The translations under genes and the position numbers were made by a program. Shown here piece after piece: positions 17,537 to 26,255 of a stretch of 64,000 nucleotides of DNA. Position 1 is the stretch's first letter, and each line of letters begins with the position of its first letter. The notes beneath the pieces are model-generated. The model worked only from the letters and a program-made list of their open reading frames with translations, did no database searches and was not told the DNA's origin. The stretch is from an uncultured Lachnoclostridium sp. (lineage in GTDB: Bacteria; Bacillota; Clostridia; Lachnospirales; Lachnospiraceae): positions 1 to 64,000 of the forward strand of contig CAOJBY010000006.1 of NCBI GenBank assembly GCA_948330435.1, written 5' to 3'.

Positions 17537-17731
17537 TCAATCTTCTAAAAAGAAAATATCTTCCACATGGCGATCCAACAATTTAGCGATTTTCATTGCA
17601 AGTTCAAGGGTTGGGTTGTATTTGTCGTTCTCAATCGCTATTATCGTCTGCCTGCTTACGCCTAATTTTTTTGCCATATCCTCTTGTCGGAACCCCGCTT
17701 CTTTTCGAAGTTGTTTTATCATATTTTTCAT
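17537..17731 (-). CDS. Small XRE-family regulator
   Basis: DNA-binding protein of 64 residues that is almost entirely a helix-turn-helix: MIKQLRKEAGFRQEDMAKKL, then GVSRQTIIAIENDKYNP and a C-terminal acidic tail, DIFFLED. The start is set at MKNMIKQLRK, five bases past the stop of the membrane gene upstream; the longer frame lies inside that gene. Together they form a two-gene unit typical of small autoregulated XRE/membrane pairs. Confidence 0.85.
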   Translation of the reverse strand: MKNMIKQLRKEAGFRQEDMAKKLGVSRQTIIAIENDKYNPTLELAMKIAKLLDRHVEDIFFLED

Positions 17732-17736
17732 TCCAT

Positions 17737-18066
17737 TTACACTTTCATTATGAAGCAGGTTCCCACAGACGCTATGACAGCGACGATTGCAACAGCCGCA
17801 ATGACCGTCCAAAAAAGTTTATTAGGTTCTTTGTATTCTTCATCGCCGGCAATCATTTTTTGTTTTATCGCCAACTGAGAAAAGCCCTGAACGCACACAG
17901 CAAAACATAGAATAAACCCCGGCAGAGGACTATATTTTGCTCCATTTATAAGAGTTTGGCAGCAATTAAAAAGTGTCCATACCGCCAAAGCCAGTAAGGC
18001 TGACCTGTAGCCCCATTCTTCGGAACGCAGTTGAATGTTCCTGTCCATTTCGTCCATTTTTTTCAT
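17737..18066 (-). CDS. Small membrane protein paired with XRE regulator
   Basis: Protein of 109 residues with a charged N-terminus (MKKMDEMDRNIQLRSEEWG) and three hydrophobic segments near 22-40, 48-65 and 85-106. GGAGG stands nine bases before the ATG. No enzyme motif is present. Proteins of this shape next to a small XRE gene are common in Firmicutes, and their role is not known. Its promoter has two operator-like repeats. Confidence 0.75.
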   Translation of the reverse strand: MKKMDEMDRNIQLRSEEWGYRSALLALAVWTLFNCCQTLINGAKYSPLPGFILCFAVCVQGFSQLAIKQKMIAGDEEYKEPNKLFWTVIAAVAIVAVIASVGTCFIMKV

Positions 18067-18101
18067 GAATTTGTACCTCCGCTATGATTTGAAGACCTTT
18101 C

Positions 18102-18173
18102 AAAATGTCAAAAGTTCTTTACATTTCCAATTATATATCTCAATCGGAAAATGTCAAGAACTTTTAACATTTT
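18102..18173 (-). promoter_or_regulatory. Promoter flanked by two operator copies
   Basis: On the minus strand TTGACA (18157-18152) and TATAAT (18135-18130) are 16 bp apart. Two near-palindromes of about 25 bp, AAAATGTC...GACATTTT style with AAGAACTTTT or AAAAGTTCTT in the centre, lie at 18102-18126 and 18148-18173, covering the start and the -35. Binding of the downstream XRE protein would shut this promoter off. Confidence 0.7.
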
Positions 18174-18225
18174 TTTAAAAAATCATCAAATCATAATTGG
18201 AATTTTGGAAAGAAGAAAGTGTATT

Positions 18226-18375
18226 ATGAATAAGGATTTGCTGGCACGTGTATGGCAGAATCTCCTGGGAAATGCCGTAAAGTTTGTCCCGACAGGCGGA
18301 ACCATCCGCATCACACTTGGCCATACCGAGCAGGCACTGTCCGTGTGCGTCGCCGACAACGGGCCGGGGGATTAG
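18226..18375 (+). pseudogene. Histidine kinase ATPase-domain fragment
   Basis: A 49-codon frame encodes only the middle of a HATPase domain: DLLARVWQNLLGNAVKFVP (N box) and SVCVADNGPGD, after which a stop follows. The catalytic core upstream and the G boxes downstream are missing. It is a remnant of a deleted two-component system. Confidence 0.7.
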
Positions 18376-18494
18376 AGGGGATGACCGCCCCCTGCCTTTC
18401 ATCCCCTCGTATTCTTTCATAAAAAGCAGTTACAGTTGTCATTATGGATATGGATATCTGTATTTTGTATCCGGCAATGAGAAAATTATGTCTT

Positions 18495-18731
18495 TCAGAG
18501 CCTGATCGCCTGACCGGTAAAGGGATGCAGCTTCTCATACTCGGATGCTTCCTGGCTGATTTCCTCCGGTGTCTTTGCATCGAAGTATTCTCTTTGCCAC
18601 TTTGTATAATCAAACTTTTCCCGAATGATAATAGAAATGAATCTCTCCGCTTCTATAATTCCCATTTGATCAATCAGGCATTTCATACCTTTATTCATAA
18701 TCTCTGTAGTGCTTGTAATCATTTTAATCAC
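18495..18731 (-). CDS. Small protein partnered with PIN-domain gene (possible antitoxin)
   Basis: Protein of 78 residues, largely helical and mixed charge (EIMNKGMKCLIDQMG, AERFISIIIREKFDYTKWQ). Its start overlaps the end of the PIN gene by eight bases. No DNA-binding fold is obvious. The overlap and size suggest the second member of a toxin-antitoxin-like pair, with the unusual order toxin first. A start at the second Met (nine bases later) is also possible. Confidence 0.6.
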   Translation of the reverse strand: MIKMITSTTEIMNKGMKCLIDQMGIIEAERFISIIIREKFDYTKWQREYFDAKTPEEISQEASEYEKLHPFTGQAIRL

Positions 18732-19164
18732 CCTCCATTTCCATTACAAATTCAATTGGCGTAACCATTTTTATTTGGTCCGTCTGATATTTCAGCAAAC
18801 GATTATCTGTAGATATAAAGTAATCGCATTTTGCATACAGAGCAGCAGCAACATGACAGGCATCTTTAAATTTAACTCCTGTCCGCATTATTTCTGCTGC
18901 TTTTGTTTCAATCTCTGCTTTATGTTCGATACCTACATATTCATGAGCATTTTGATGCATAAAATCAAAAATTGCCTTACGTCGCATCTCAAATGGATTA
19001 TTACCGCATTCATATCTTAGCATATAAGACACAATCAATTCTAATCTACTTTCTTTTATTAAGGCTTGAATATATAATTTTGACTGTGTTTCCATTGCAA
19101 CTTTTAATTGCGTTTGATCATCGTATGGTCTGTTATAACAGCACATATCAAGATAAATTTTCAA
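18724..19164 (-). CDS. PIN-domain ribonuclease, toxin-like
   Basis: Protein of 146 residues. The start is a TTG, ten bases after GGAGG. It has the PIN acidic set: Asp6 in KIYLDMCCYNRPYDD, Glu52 in RYECGNNP, Asp101 in FKDACHVAAAL and Asp120 in FISTDNRLL. PIN proteins are Mg-dependent RNases and often toxins of VapBC type. Here the partner follows rather than precedes, which differs from vapBC. It could also be a housekeeping-like PIN protein without toxicity. Confidence 0.78.
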   Translation of the reverse strand: MKIYLDMCCYNRPYDDQTQLKVAMETQSKLYIQALIKESRLELIVSYMLRYECGNNPFEMRRKAIFDFMHQNAHEYVGIEHKAEIETKAAEIMRTGVKFKDACHVAAALYAKCDYFISTDNRLLKYQTDQIKMVTPIEFVMEMEGD

Positions 19165-19244
19165 AGCTTTGTATCCTCCAAAAAAAATAAAAACTCATAC
19201 CTCAATTTCTATAACAACAAGATACCATAATTGCAAAGAATTTA

Positions 19245-20180
19245 CTACTCATTTGCCAGGAAAATATCTGACAAAAAAAGACTTTGGCCGGACAGACATT
19301 TTCCGTAAAGATATCTCTGTCCTGTGCCGTTTTCCCCATGCCATCCTGCTAACGGAAGTACCACGTCCGAGCGAGAGCTTCCGGGAATCTTCCTGCCAAT
19401 ATCACATTGGGTCATAAAATCTGTAAATTTGTCAAACAAAGGAGGAATAAAGGGATTCGGCATAACGCCGAGTTCTGCCAGGGTAATAAGCTGCCCCCGC
19501 AGCCTGTATTTCTCGCAATGTGGAATGATGTTTGACTTCTTTATTCTCTGCTCTAATTTCCCAACTGTTTCATCCTTTGGTGCATTTCGTATGAAATCAA
19601 TGACCGTATAAAAAATATGTAAATCATCTTTGGTTGGAGCAACCGGATTTAACTGGGAAAACTCCTCTAAATCAAGATAAAAAGCAGCAATCCTTTCATT
19701 CCAGGAATATCCCCAGTAGTTCCGAAACAGTTCTTTTCCTTTTTCAAGCCAGAATTCTTTTTGTAAGCTGCAAACTTCACAGACAACTCCCTCATGGGAG
19801 TTGCAAAAAGTATGGACGGGAACAGCCCTTGCAAACAGATAGCTTAAGATCGGCTGTCTCCCTCTGGGAAAACTCCCAAATCCCGCAATATATGCGGATA
19901 ACAGATTATCCAGCGACAGATTGGGGTGTTTTATTATTTCTTTTAATTTATGGATTGTTTCATCATGTGATCCCTGGGTGATCTTGTTGAATGGGTAGCC
20001 GCACTGGGTTAAGCATAATAATTCTTTGGACGAAAGATTATCTGTTGAATACATTGTTGTCCCGGTTTTGCAGTCGTACAGGTCGCCGGTTTCCACTGTA
20101 GTTTGATGCCCTTTTTCGTCTTTGATGTATTTTTTCTTATAGTACACTTTTTTCAATATTTTAAGTAATTGTTCGTCCAT
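19245..20180 (-). CDS. Hypothetical protein, 311 aa
   Basis: Not recognised. Soluble-looking protein. The start is set at MDEQLLKILKKVYYK because TTGGAG lies just upstream. Visible features are an N-terminal basic stretch, the segment AYIAGFGSFPRGRQPILSYL, a cluster of cysteines and histidine near 130-150 (HTFCNSHEGVVCEVC) that could bind a metal, and many aromatic residues. It lies between the PIN pair and a DKNYY protein, in a run of small accessory genes. Confidence 0.6.
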   Translation of the reverse strand: MDEQLLKILKKVYYKKKYIKDEKGHQTTVETGDLYDCKTGTTMYSTDNLSSKELLCLTQCGYPFNKITQGSHDETIHKLKEIIKHPNLSLDNLLSAYIAGFGSFPRGRQPILSYLFARAVPVHTFCNSHEGVVCEVCSLQKEFWLEKGKELFRNYWGYSWNERIAAFYLDLEEFSQLNPVAPTKDDLHIFYTVIDFIRNAPKDETVGKLEQRIKKSNIIPHCEKYRLRGQLITLAELGVMPNPFIPPLFDKFTDFMTQCDIGRKIPGSSRSDVVLPLAGWHGENGTGQRYLYGKCLSGQSLFLSDIFLANE

Positions 20181-20250
20181 TCTGTGCATCTCCAAATGTA
20201 AAATTGGTCAAATACCGTGTGCCCCCTTGTACACGGATGGCATGGATGAT

Positions 20251-20952
20251 TTATTCTTCTTTTTCTACAAAGCCATGAAGATATAAGTGCTTCCTGTCCT
20301 TTGCGTATCCGTTTCCCAGTACCACAAACGTCTTTGCATCTGCTTCAAACATGCGGTTTCCCAGATACACATGCTTGTCATCACGGGCATAGAGATCATC
20401 TAACACAACAAAGGTTTCCGGATTTGCCTTTTTCAGTACGGTATGCTCATAGTATACATGTTCGTCATCTTTTGCATATTTGTAAGACAGCACGCAGAAT
20501 GCAGCGGGATTTTTACACGCCTTTAATTTAACCGCATATTGCGTGTCCGTGGAGCCGGTAAAAAAATATACAAATTCTTCATCCCTGCCAAAGCTATAGG
20601 GAAAAATGCTGTCCCGCTTCCAATCGTCCAGCACTTCAAAGGTCTCCGGGTGTGCAATTTTCCCATTTCCATAGGGGGTGTAGATGACCTGGTGGTTTCC
20701 GATATAAACTGCATTGTAAACATGAAAATCCTCCGGAGTAATGCCACGCAGCAGCATCCCGCACCGATAAACACGCTGTTTGTCTTTTATAAAATCATGG
20801 TTTAGCACTTCCATTGTGGCCATGTCTATCTTCACCCGGCGGAAAATATTCTCATAGGACTGTTGCTCCGGCATAAAAGCAACCTCACCGTCGCATTCAC
20901 GATAGCCAGACTTGTTTCCATTTCCATCTTGAAGAATGCGGGCATATCCCAT
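20251..20952 (-). CDS. DKNYY-repeat family protein
   Basis: Protein of 233 residues built from repeats of about 25-30 residues of the DKNYY type: YAKDDEHVYYEHTVLKKANP, YARDDKHVYLGNRMFEADA and YAKDRKHLYLHG. Each repeat combines a [FY]A[KR]D..HVY strand with a following ..F.VL strand, suggesting a small beta solenoid. No signal peptide is present. Function is unknown; such repeats are found in secreted and cytosolic proteins of gut bacteria. Confidence 0.75.
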   Translation of the reverse strand: MGYARILQDGNGNKSGYRECDGEVAFMPEQQSYENIFRRVKIDMATMEVLNHDFIKDKQRVYRCGMLLRGITPEDFHVYNAVYIGNHQVIYTPYGNGKIAHPETFEVLDDWKRDSIFPYSFGRDEEFVYFFTGSTDTQYAVKLKACKNPAAFCVLSYKYAKDDEHVYYEHTVLKKANPETFVVLDDLYARDDKHVYLGNRMFEADAKTFVVLGNGYAKDRKHLYLHGFVEKEE

Positions 20953-21032
20953 TTCTTTTTCTCCTTTCCGTATCTAGTATAACAGTTCCATGATACCATG
21001 CTTTTAACAGACACGCAATTCTGAAAAGGGAC

Positions 21033-22676
21033 TCATTTTTTCTCCAAGGCCATTGTCTCAAAGGGCCGCAGTACGATGTTTCCGCCCTCCAACCGGCACC
21101 CCTCATAATTTCCCACTAGCTTCTCATACCCACCTAGGGCCAGGTCTGCCGGTATGGTGATCTCCCGGCCCGTCAGATTGTTCAGGACGATCAGCTCTTC
21201 CTCCCGGTATGCCCGGACATAAGCCAGCACATCCGGATTGTCCTGCATCAGAAATGCGATGCTCCCCTCAGAAATCAGAGCCTTTTCTTTCCGAAGCCGG
21301 ATGAGCATTTTGTAAAAATGAAGTATGGAATCCTCATCTTTTGCCTGCCGCCGCACATTGATTTCCCCATAGTTCCCCGCAGGCTCGATCCAGGGCGTTC
21401 CTTTCGTAAATCCCCCGTTCGTCTCCCCGGACCACTGCATGGGTGTCCGGCTGTTGTCCCGGGAGCGTGCGGAGAGAATCTTTAACGCTTCTTCCTCGGT
21501 CTTTCCCTGGCCGACAAGAATCTCATAGTAGTTCCGGCTCTCCACATCCCGGTACTGGCCGATCTCACGGAAATGGGGATTGGTCATGCCAAGCTCCTCC
21601 CCCTGGTAAATATAGGGCGTTCCCTGCATCAGATGTATCGAAGCTGCCAGCATCTTGGCCGACTGCTTCCAGTACTGCCCCTCATCCCCAAATCTTGACA
21701 CAATCCGGGGCTGATCGTGGTTGCACCAGAAAAGGGCATTCCATCCGTGCTCCCGCTGCATTCCCGTCTGCCACTCCTCGAAAAGCCTTTTCAGCTCCAT
21801 CCGGTCCGGCTCCATCAGGCTCCATTTCTCCCCGTTCTTATAATCCACTTTCAGATGATGGAAATTGAAACACATGGACAGTTCCCGTTCCTGAGGATTT
21901 GAGTAGCGGATGCAGTCCTTTAAATGGGTGGAGGACATTTCCCCTACAGTCATCATTTCCTCAATGCCCGTGTCACGGACAAGCTCTTTCAGATATTCGT
22001 GAACGTGAGGTCCGTCCGAATAAAACCGCCGCCCGTCTCCCTGGAAATCGTCCTCCAGATGCTCCGGCTTGGAGATGAGATTTACCACGTCAAACCGGAA
22101 GCCCCTGACACCCTTTTCTTTCCAGAAGCGGATCACACCTTTCAATTCCTCCCGGACACGGGGATTATCCCAGTTGAGATCCGCCTGGGTCACGTCATAG
22201 AGATGCAGATACCATTTTCCAAGGGAGGGGACGTACTCCCAGGCCGGACCACCGAACTTGGACTGCCAGTTGGTAGGGGGCTTTTCTTCGCTTCCCTCCC
22301 TGAAAATATAGTAGTCCTGGTATTGCTTATCCCCGGCCAGGGCTTTTTGGAACCATTCATGAAAGGTGGAGGTGTGGTTAAATACCATGTCAAGCATCAC
22401 CTTAAGTCCTCGCTTTTCGCTCTGGGAAATCAGTTCTTCCATATCTGCCATGGTGCCGAATCTGGGATCAATGCCGCAGTAATCCGCTACGTCGTAGCCG
22501 TTGTCGTTCTGGGGCGAGGGAAATACCGGCGTCAGCCACAGATAATCCACCCCCAGGTCCTGTAAATAGTCCAGCTTTTCTATGATTCCCCGTAAATCCC
22601 CCAGGCCGTCGCCGTCCGAATCCCGAAAGGATTTGGGATAAATCTGATATACTGTCTGTTTTCCGAGATCTAACAT
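21033..22676 (-). CDS. treA: Alpha,alpha-phosphotrehalase (trehalose-6-phosphate hydrolase)
   Basis: GH13 enzyme of 547 residues that splits trehalose 6-phosphate into glucose and glucose 6-phosphate in the cytosol. The catalytic set is in place: Asp196 (GFRFDVVNL), Glu246 (MTVGEMSS) and Asp321 (WCNHDQPR). The N-terminal QTVYQIYPKSFRDSDGDG is typical of the subfamily. It lies downstream of the trehalose PTS permease, across a 158-bp gap with a long hairpin, and probably belongs to the same TreR regulon. Confidence 0.93.
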   Translation of the reverse strand: MLDLGKQTVYQIYPKSFRDSDGDGLGDLRGIIEKLDYLQDLGVDYLWLTPVFPSPQNDNGYDVADYCGIDPRFGTMADMEELISQSEKRGLKVMLDMVFNHTSTFHEWFQKALAGDKQYQDYYIFREGSEEKPPTNWQSKFGGPAWEYVPSLGKWYLHLYDVTQADLNWDNPRVREELKGVIRFWKEKGVRGFRFDVVNLISKPEHLEDDFQGDGRRFYSDGPHVHEYLKELVRDTGIEEMMTVGEMSSTHLKDCIRYSNPQERELSMCFNFHHLKVDYKNGEKWSLMEPDRMELKRLFEEWQTGMQREHGWNALFWCNHDQPRIVSRFGDEGQYWKQSAKMLAASIHLMQGTPYIYQGEELGMTNPHFREIGQYRDVESRNYYEILVGQGKTEEEALKILSARSRDNSRTPMQWSGETNGGFTKGTPWIEPAGNYGEINVRRQAKDEDSILHFYKMLIRLRKEKALISEGSIAFLMQDNPDVLAYVRAYREEELIVLNNLTGREITIPADLALGGYEKLVGNYEGCRLEGGNIVLRPFETMALEKK

Positions 22677-22725
22677 GGAAGTCTCTCCTTTCTTATTTTA
22701 AAATTGCTACGCAATGGTACTGAAG

Positions 22726-22818
22726 GGTAAAGTCACTTCGACACACCTGTAATGAGAGAAACTTTCATTCGGTAAGGCACGACTGAAAGTTCCTCTCGTG
22801 CGTCTCCCCGACTTTACC
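22726..22818. repeat. Long intercistronic hairpin between treP and treA
   Basis: GGTAAAGTC (22726-22734) pairs with GACTTTACC (22810-22818). Inside, GAGAGAAACTTTCA (22754 on) pairs with TGAAAGTTCCTCTC (ending 22797), one base unpaired. No T run follows, so it is more likely an mRNA processing or stabilising structure than a terminator. The flanking GCTACGCAAT...GGGTAAAGTC resembles the tail of the R2 leader. Confidence 0.6.
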
Positions 22819-22834
22819 GTCCGGCTGTTATTAT

Positions 22835-24763
22835 CTATGCAAAGGTTACAAGGACGGTTTCTTTCTCTTTGGCATCCATTCCCGTGTGGAACTGGATGGC
22901 TTCTGCATTTCCCGGATCTGTGATGACGCATACGGTCACGTCCGGATGGCCCGCTTCTTTGATTTTCTTCCTGCTGAACCGAATCAGTGCATCTCCCGCT
23001 TTCACTCTCTGACCGGCAGCTACCTCATAGGTAAAGCCGTTCCCGTTCATATCTACGGTGTCCAGGCCGATATGTAACAGAACCTCCATCCCGTTATCCA
23101 GCTTAAGTCCGCAGGCGTGGCGGGAATCCTCCATCACCACGGTTACTTCGGCATCCGCAGGTGCGTACAACACTTCGCTTTCGGGAATGACCGCAAGGCC
23201 CTCGCCCATCACTCCCTTTGAAAATACGCCGTCATTTACTTCTTTTAAGGGAATCACCTTTCCGGACAAAAATGCCCTAAGTTCCTTTGGTGCATCCACA
23301 TGCTTCGCTGTCTCATTTTCCTCTGCCACTGCTGCCGTACCTCTTTCCGAAGCAGTCAGCTTTTTCTTTCCGGCTGCCATTGTAAGTATCATGGGAACCG
23401 CCACCGCTATTACCATACAGATTGCAAAGCTTCCCATGCATTCGGGCCGGATGGACAGGATTCCCGGAAGTCCGCCTACGCCGATGGCATTGGCCGCCGT
23501 TCCCGTCGCCACGCAGACGATGCCGGCCAGGGCAGAGCCAATCATTCCGCATATAAAGGGGAAGCCTTTTTTCAGGTTTACGCCAAAGATGGCAGGCTCC
23601 GTAACACCTAAGTAACAGGAAATGCAGGCCGGTACGTTGACCTCCTGAGCTTCCGCATTTTTCTTCTGGAGCAGTATCATTCCCAGTACTGCGGAGCCCT
23701 GTGCAATGTTGGACAATGCAATCATGGGCCAGAGCATGGTCATCTCGTAGTCCGCTATGAGCTGCAGGTCAATGGCATTGCTCATGTGATGAAGTCCGGT
23801 TATAACAAGGGGTGCATAGACAAATCCGAAGACTGCTCCAAACAATACCTTAAAGGAGCCTGTAATTCCGGCATACACCACCGAGGAGATAACGGAACCT
23901 ATCTTCCATCCGATGGGTCCAAGGACAAAATGGGATGCCATAACTGCCAACAGTAAGCTGCAGAAAGGTACTACAATCATGGACACTACCTGGGGCGTTA
24001 TCTTTCGGAAGAATTTTTCCAGGTATACCAGGGTAAATGCCGCTAGGATGGCCGGAATCACCTGGGCCTGGTAGCCGATCATATTGACCTCTATGAATCC
24101 AAAGTTCCACTTGGGGATATCGGCCGCCGCCGTTCCTGCCACCGCATAGGCATTTAAAAGCTGACCGGATACCAGAGTCAGTCCCAGGACGATTCCCAGC
24201 ATCTGCGTGGTTCCCATCTTTTTTGTCACGGACCAGCAGATGCCTACGGGAAGCATGTGGAATACCGCTTCTCCAATCAGCCACAGAAAGCTGTCGATGC
24301 CGGTCCAGAACTGGCTGATGTCGCATAGGGTTTTGGTTCCGTTCTCAAAGAGGTACAGGCTGTCGATGCAGTTGCGGAAGCCCAGGATCAGACCGCCGGT
24401 AATAATGGCCGGAATCAGCGGTGCAAAGATCTCCGCCAGTGCGGTTACGATTCGCTGCAGTGCGTTCTGGTTCTGCTTGGCGGCCTGCTTGACCGCATCC
24501 TTGGACACGCCCTCTATGCCTGCCACTGCGATAAAGTCGTTGTAAAAATCTGCTACGGTATTTCCGATAATGACCTGGAACTGGCCCGACTGCGTGAAGC
24601 TTCCTTTCACCACTTTCATTGCTTCAATGCCAGGGACATCCGCCTTGGACGGATCTGCCAGTACGAAACGCATTCTGGTCATACAGTGTGATACTGCTGC
24701 GATGTTCTCTCTGCCGCCTACCAGACCGAGAAGTTCTTTTGCATCCTGTGCATACTTACCCAT
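22835..24763 (-). CDS. treP: PTS trehalose transporter EIIBCA
   Basis: Membrane permease of 642 residues that imports and phosphorylates trehalose. The EIIB domain is N-terminal (phospho-Cys27 in SHCMTRMRFVL). EIIC follows with about ten membrane segments (about 105-455). A C-terminal EIIA domain (about 490-640) has the active histidine in LLHIGLDTVDMNG. Because EIIA is fused, only the general PTS proteins are needed. It is divergent from treR across a 317-bp region with operators, and treA follows. Confidence 0.92.
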   Translation of the reverse strand: MGKYAQDAKELLGLVGGRENIAAVSHCMTRMRFVLADPSKADVPGIEAMKVVKGSFTQSGQFQVIIGNTVADFYNDFIAVAGIEGVSKDAVKQAAKQNQNALQRIVTALAEIFAPLIPAIITGGLILGFRNCIDSLYLFENGTKTLCDISQFWTGIDSFLWLIGEAVFHMLPVGICWSVTKKMGTTQMLGIVLGLTLVSGQLLNAYAVAGTAAADIPKWNFGFIEVNMIGYQAQVIPAILAAFTLVYLEKFFRKITPQVVSMIVVPFCSLLLAVMASHFVLGPIGWKIGSVISSVVYAGITGSFKVLFGAVFGFVYAPLVITGLHHMSNAIDLQLIADYEMTMLWPMIALSNIAQGSAVLGMILLQKKNAEAQEVNVPACISCYLGVTEPAIFGVNLKKGFPFICGMIGSALAGIVCVATGTAANAIGVGGLPGILSIRPECMGSFAICMVIAVAVPMILTMAAGKKKLTASERGTAAVAEENETAKHVDAPKELRAFLSGKVIPLKEVNDGVFSKGVMGEGLAVIPESEVLYAPADAEVTVVMEDSRHACGLKLDNGMEVLLHIGLDTVDMNGNGFTYEVAAGQRVKAGDALIRFSRKKIKEAGHPDVTVCVITDPGNAEAIQFHTGMDAKEKETVLVTFA

Positions 24764-24783
24764 TCCCTTATCCTCCTATTTTG

Positions 24784-24900
24784 AGTTCCGTATATCCCCA
24801 TGTAGCACGCAGGTATCGGAGATGAATTTCCGGCCACAAAATACATGTGTCCATAAATTGATTTGTGCACTTCGGAGATATTACTGTTTTAAGTTCCGTT
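24784..24900 (-). repeat. R2 leader element before treP
   Basis: The treP leader ends ACGGAACTCAAAATAGGAGG. Upstream it shares with the blaI leader the block GCCACAAAA followed by AAATTGATTTGTGCAC (plus strand), which pairs with a GAATTT block. A second GTTCCG closes the far end. The element occupies the space between the operators and the start codon. Confidence 0.5.
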
Positions 24901-24905
24901 TAACT

Positions 24906-24948
24906 TGTTTAAACATGTCAATAGATTTTTGAAAATTTGTTTAAACAA
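24906..24948. promoter_or_regulatory. Two TreR-type operators
   Basis: TGTTTAAACA (24906-24915) and TTGTTTAAACAA (24937-24948) are perfect palindromes whose centres are 32 bp apart, about three helical turns. They lie in the treP-treR intergenic region, next to the treR promoter. Spacing on one DNA face fits two cooperative repressor dimers controlling both directions. Confidence 0.7.
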
Positions 24949-24963
24949 GTTTAAAGTTTTTCC

Positions 24964-24992
24964 TTGAACTTTTGGATAAGCCGTTTTATAAT
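24964..24992 (+). promoter_or_regulatory. treR promoter
   Basis: TTGAAC and TATAAT are separated by exactly 17 bp. The second operator ends 16 bp upstream, so repressor binding could modulate treR itself. Confidence 0.7.
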
Positions 24993-25080
24993 AAGAAGCA
25001 GGACTACAAAAAGTAAAAGCCAAAGGTGGCTGATGTCTTATTTTGCCACAGCCCCAGGATTTCTTTATAAGGAGACACTT

Positions 25081-25809
25081 ATGCCGAAAAGCATCTATGA
25101 ATCTATTTACAAGGACCTGAAACAAAGAATTGAATCGAACGAATTTGCCTACCGGGAGCTTCTTCCCTCTGAAAACACCTTGATTCACACCTATGACTGC
25201 TCCCGGAATACGGTTCGCCGTGCAATCAGCCGTCTGGTGACAGACGGATATGTACAGACCATGCAGGGAAAAGGAGTACGCAATATCTACCGCCCTGTGG
25301 GGAAGACGGCGTTTACCATAGGCGAGATTGAGAGTTTTCGGGAATCGGCTCTTCGAAACGGACAGTCTTACCGCACCCAGGTCCTGCTTTTTATGGATCT
25401 TTGTGCGGACGAAGTCCTGGCCGCTAAGACAGGGTTTCCTGTGGGGGCTGATATCTATTATCTCCAGAGACTTCATTTTCTGGATGAAAAGCCCTTGATT
25501 TTGAATCATAACTATTTTTTAAAGGAATGTACGCCCGGGTTAACGAAAGAGATTGCGGAGGGGTCTATTTATGAATACCTGGAGGGAACGCTTCGGATGT
25601 CAATCGTGAACAGCCGACGGATTATGACGGTGGAGAAGATTACGGAGATTGATGAAAAATATCTGGAACTGAATGTGGAAGATTACAATTGTATGGCGGT
25701 GGTTACCAGCTATACTTATAACGGGGACGGGGTGATGTTTGAGTTTACCCAGTCCCGGCACCGGCCCGATTATTTTCGGTTTCAGGAGCATGCGGTGCGG
25801 AAAGGGTAA
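25081..25809 (+). CDS. treR: Trehalose operon repressor, GntR family
   Basis: Regulator of 242 residues. The start is MPKSIYESIYKD, seven bases after AAGGAGA. Residues 1-72 form the GntR winged helix (LLPSENTLIHTYDCSRNTVR, ISRLVTDGYVQTMQGKGV) and the rest a UTRA ligand domain (VGADIYYLQRLHFLDEKPLI). The TreR subfamily is relieved by trehalose 6-phosphate. It is divergent from treP, with two TTTAAA-centred palindromes between them. Confidence 0.9.
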   Translation: MPKSIYESIYKDLKQRIESNEFAYRELLPSENTLIHTYDCSRNTVRRAISRLVTDGYVQTMQGKGVRNIYRPVGKTAFTIGEIESFRESALRNGQSYRTQVLLFMDLCADEVLAAKTGFPVGADIYYLQRLHFLDEKPLILNHNYFLKECTPGLTKEIAEGSIYEYLEGTLRMSIVNSRRIMTVEKITEIDEKYLELNVEDYNCMAVVTSYTYNGDGVMFEFTQSRHRPDYFRFQEHAVRKG

Positions 25810-25821
25810 GGTTCGGTTATA

Positions 25822-26247
25822 TTATCTTTTTTCCCAGTGGAGGGTTACTTTGTCATGGGCTTCTTTTTTGTTTAGTAAGAATATATCTGTCAGGGCCTGC
25901 TCCGCCTCTGAGATTGTCTTTCCCTCTTCTTTGATTCTTTGGATTAGTTTTATGATTCCGTTTTCTAATATCTGGTCTTTGCTGTGAAGCTGAATGTTTA
26001 GTTGGGTTTTGTCTTGTTGAAGTTGAGCTTTATCATCTTGCAGTTCTTTTATAATTTCCCGATTTAACTTGATTGCCGGTTCCATTGCTTCATACACCTC
26101 CTCAAGTAGCTCCGGTTCGCCCTGCAGCAGATGCTCGCACGCTTTGTATAAAAGTTCCGCTATGTCATTGCGTGCGTTCTCTGTCAGCGTCCCGTTTTCT
26201 TTCTCATGGTATAATATCATGATACATTCTGCAAGAAATTCTGTCAA
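25822..26247 (-). CDS. Hypothetical coiled-coil protein
   Basis: Not recognised. Up to 141 residues from a TTG (AGAGG lies three bases upstream) or 132 from the first ATG, which has no good binding site. The middle (ELQDDKAQLQQDKTQLNIQL) is a clear coiled coil. The N-terminal half resembles the tail region of some transposase-associated nuclease families, but not enough to name it. It begins nine bases past the end of the ferredoxin gene and may be a truncated leftover. Confidence 0.45.
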   Translation of the reverse strand: MTEFLAECIMILYHEKENGTLTENARNDIAELLYKACEHLLQGEPELLEEVYEAMEPAIKLNREIIKELQDDKAQLQQDKTQLNIQLHSKDQILENGIIKLIQRIKEEGKTISEAEQALTDIFLLNKKEAHDKVTLHWEKR

Positions 26248-26255
26248 ATCCTCTT

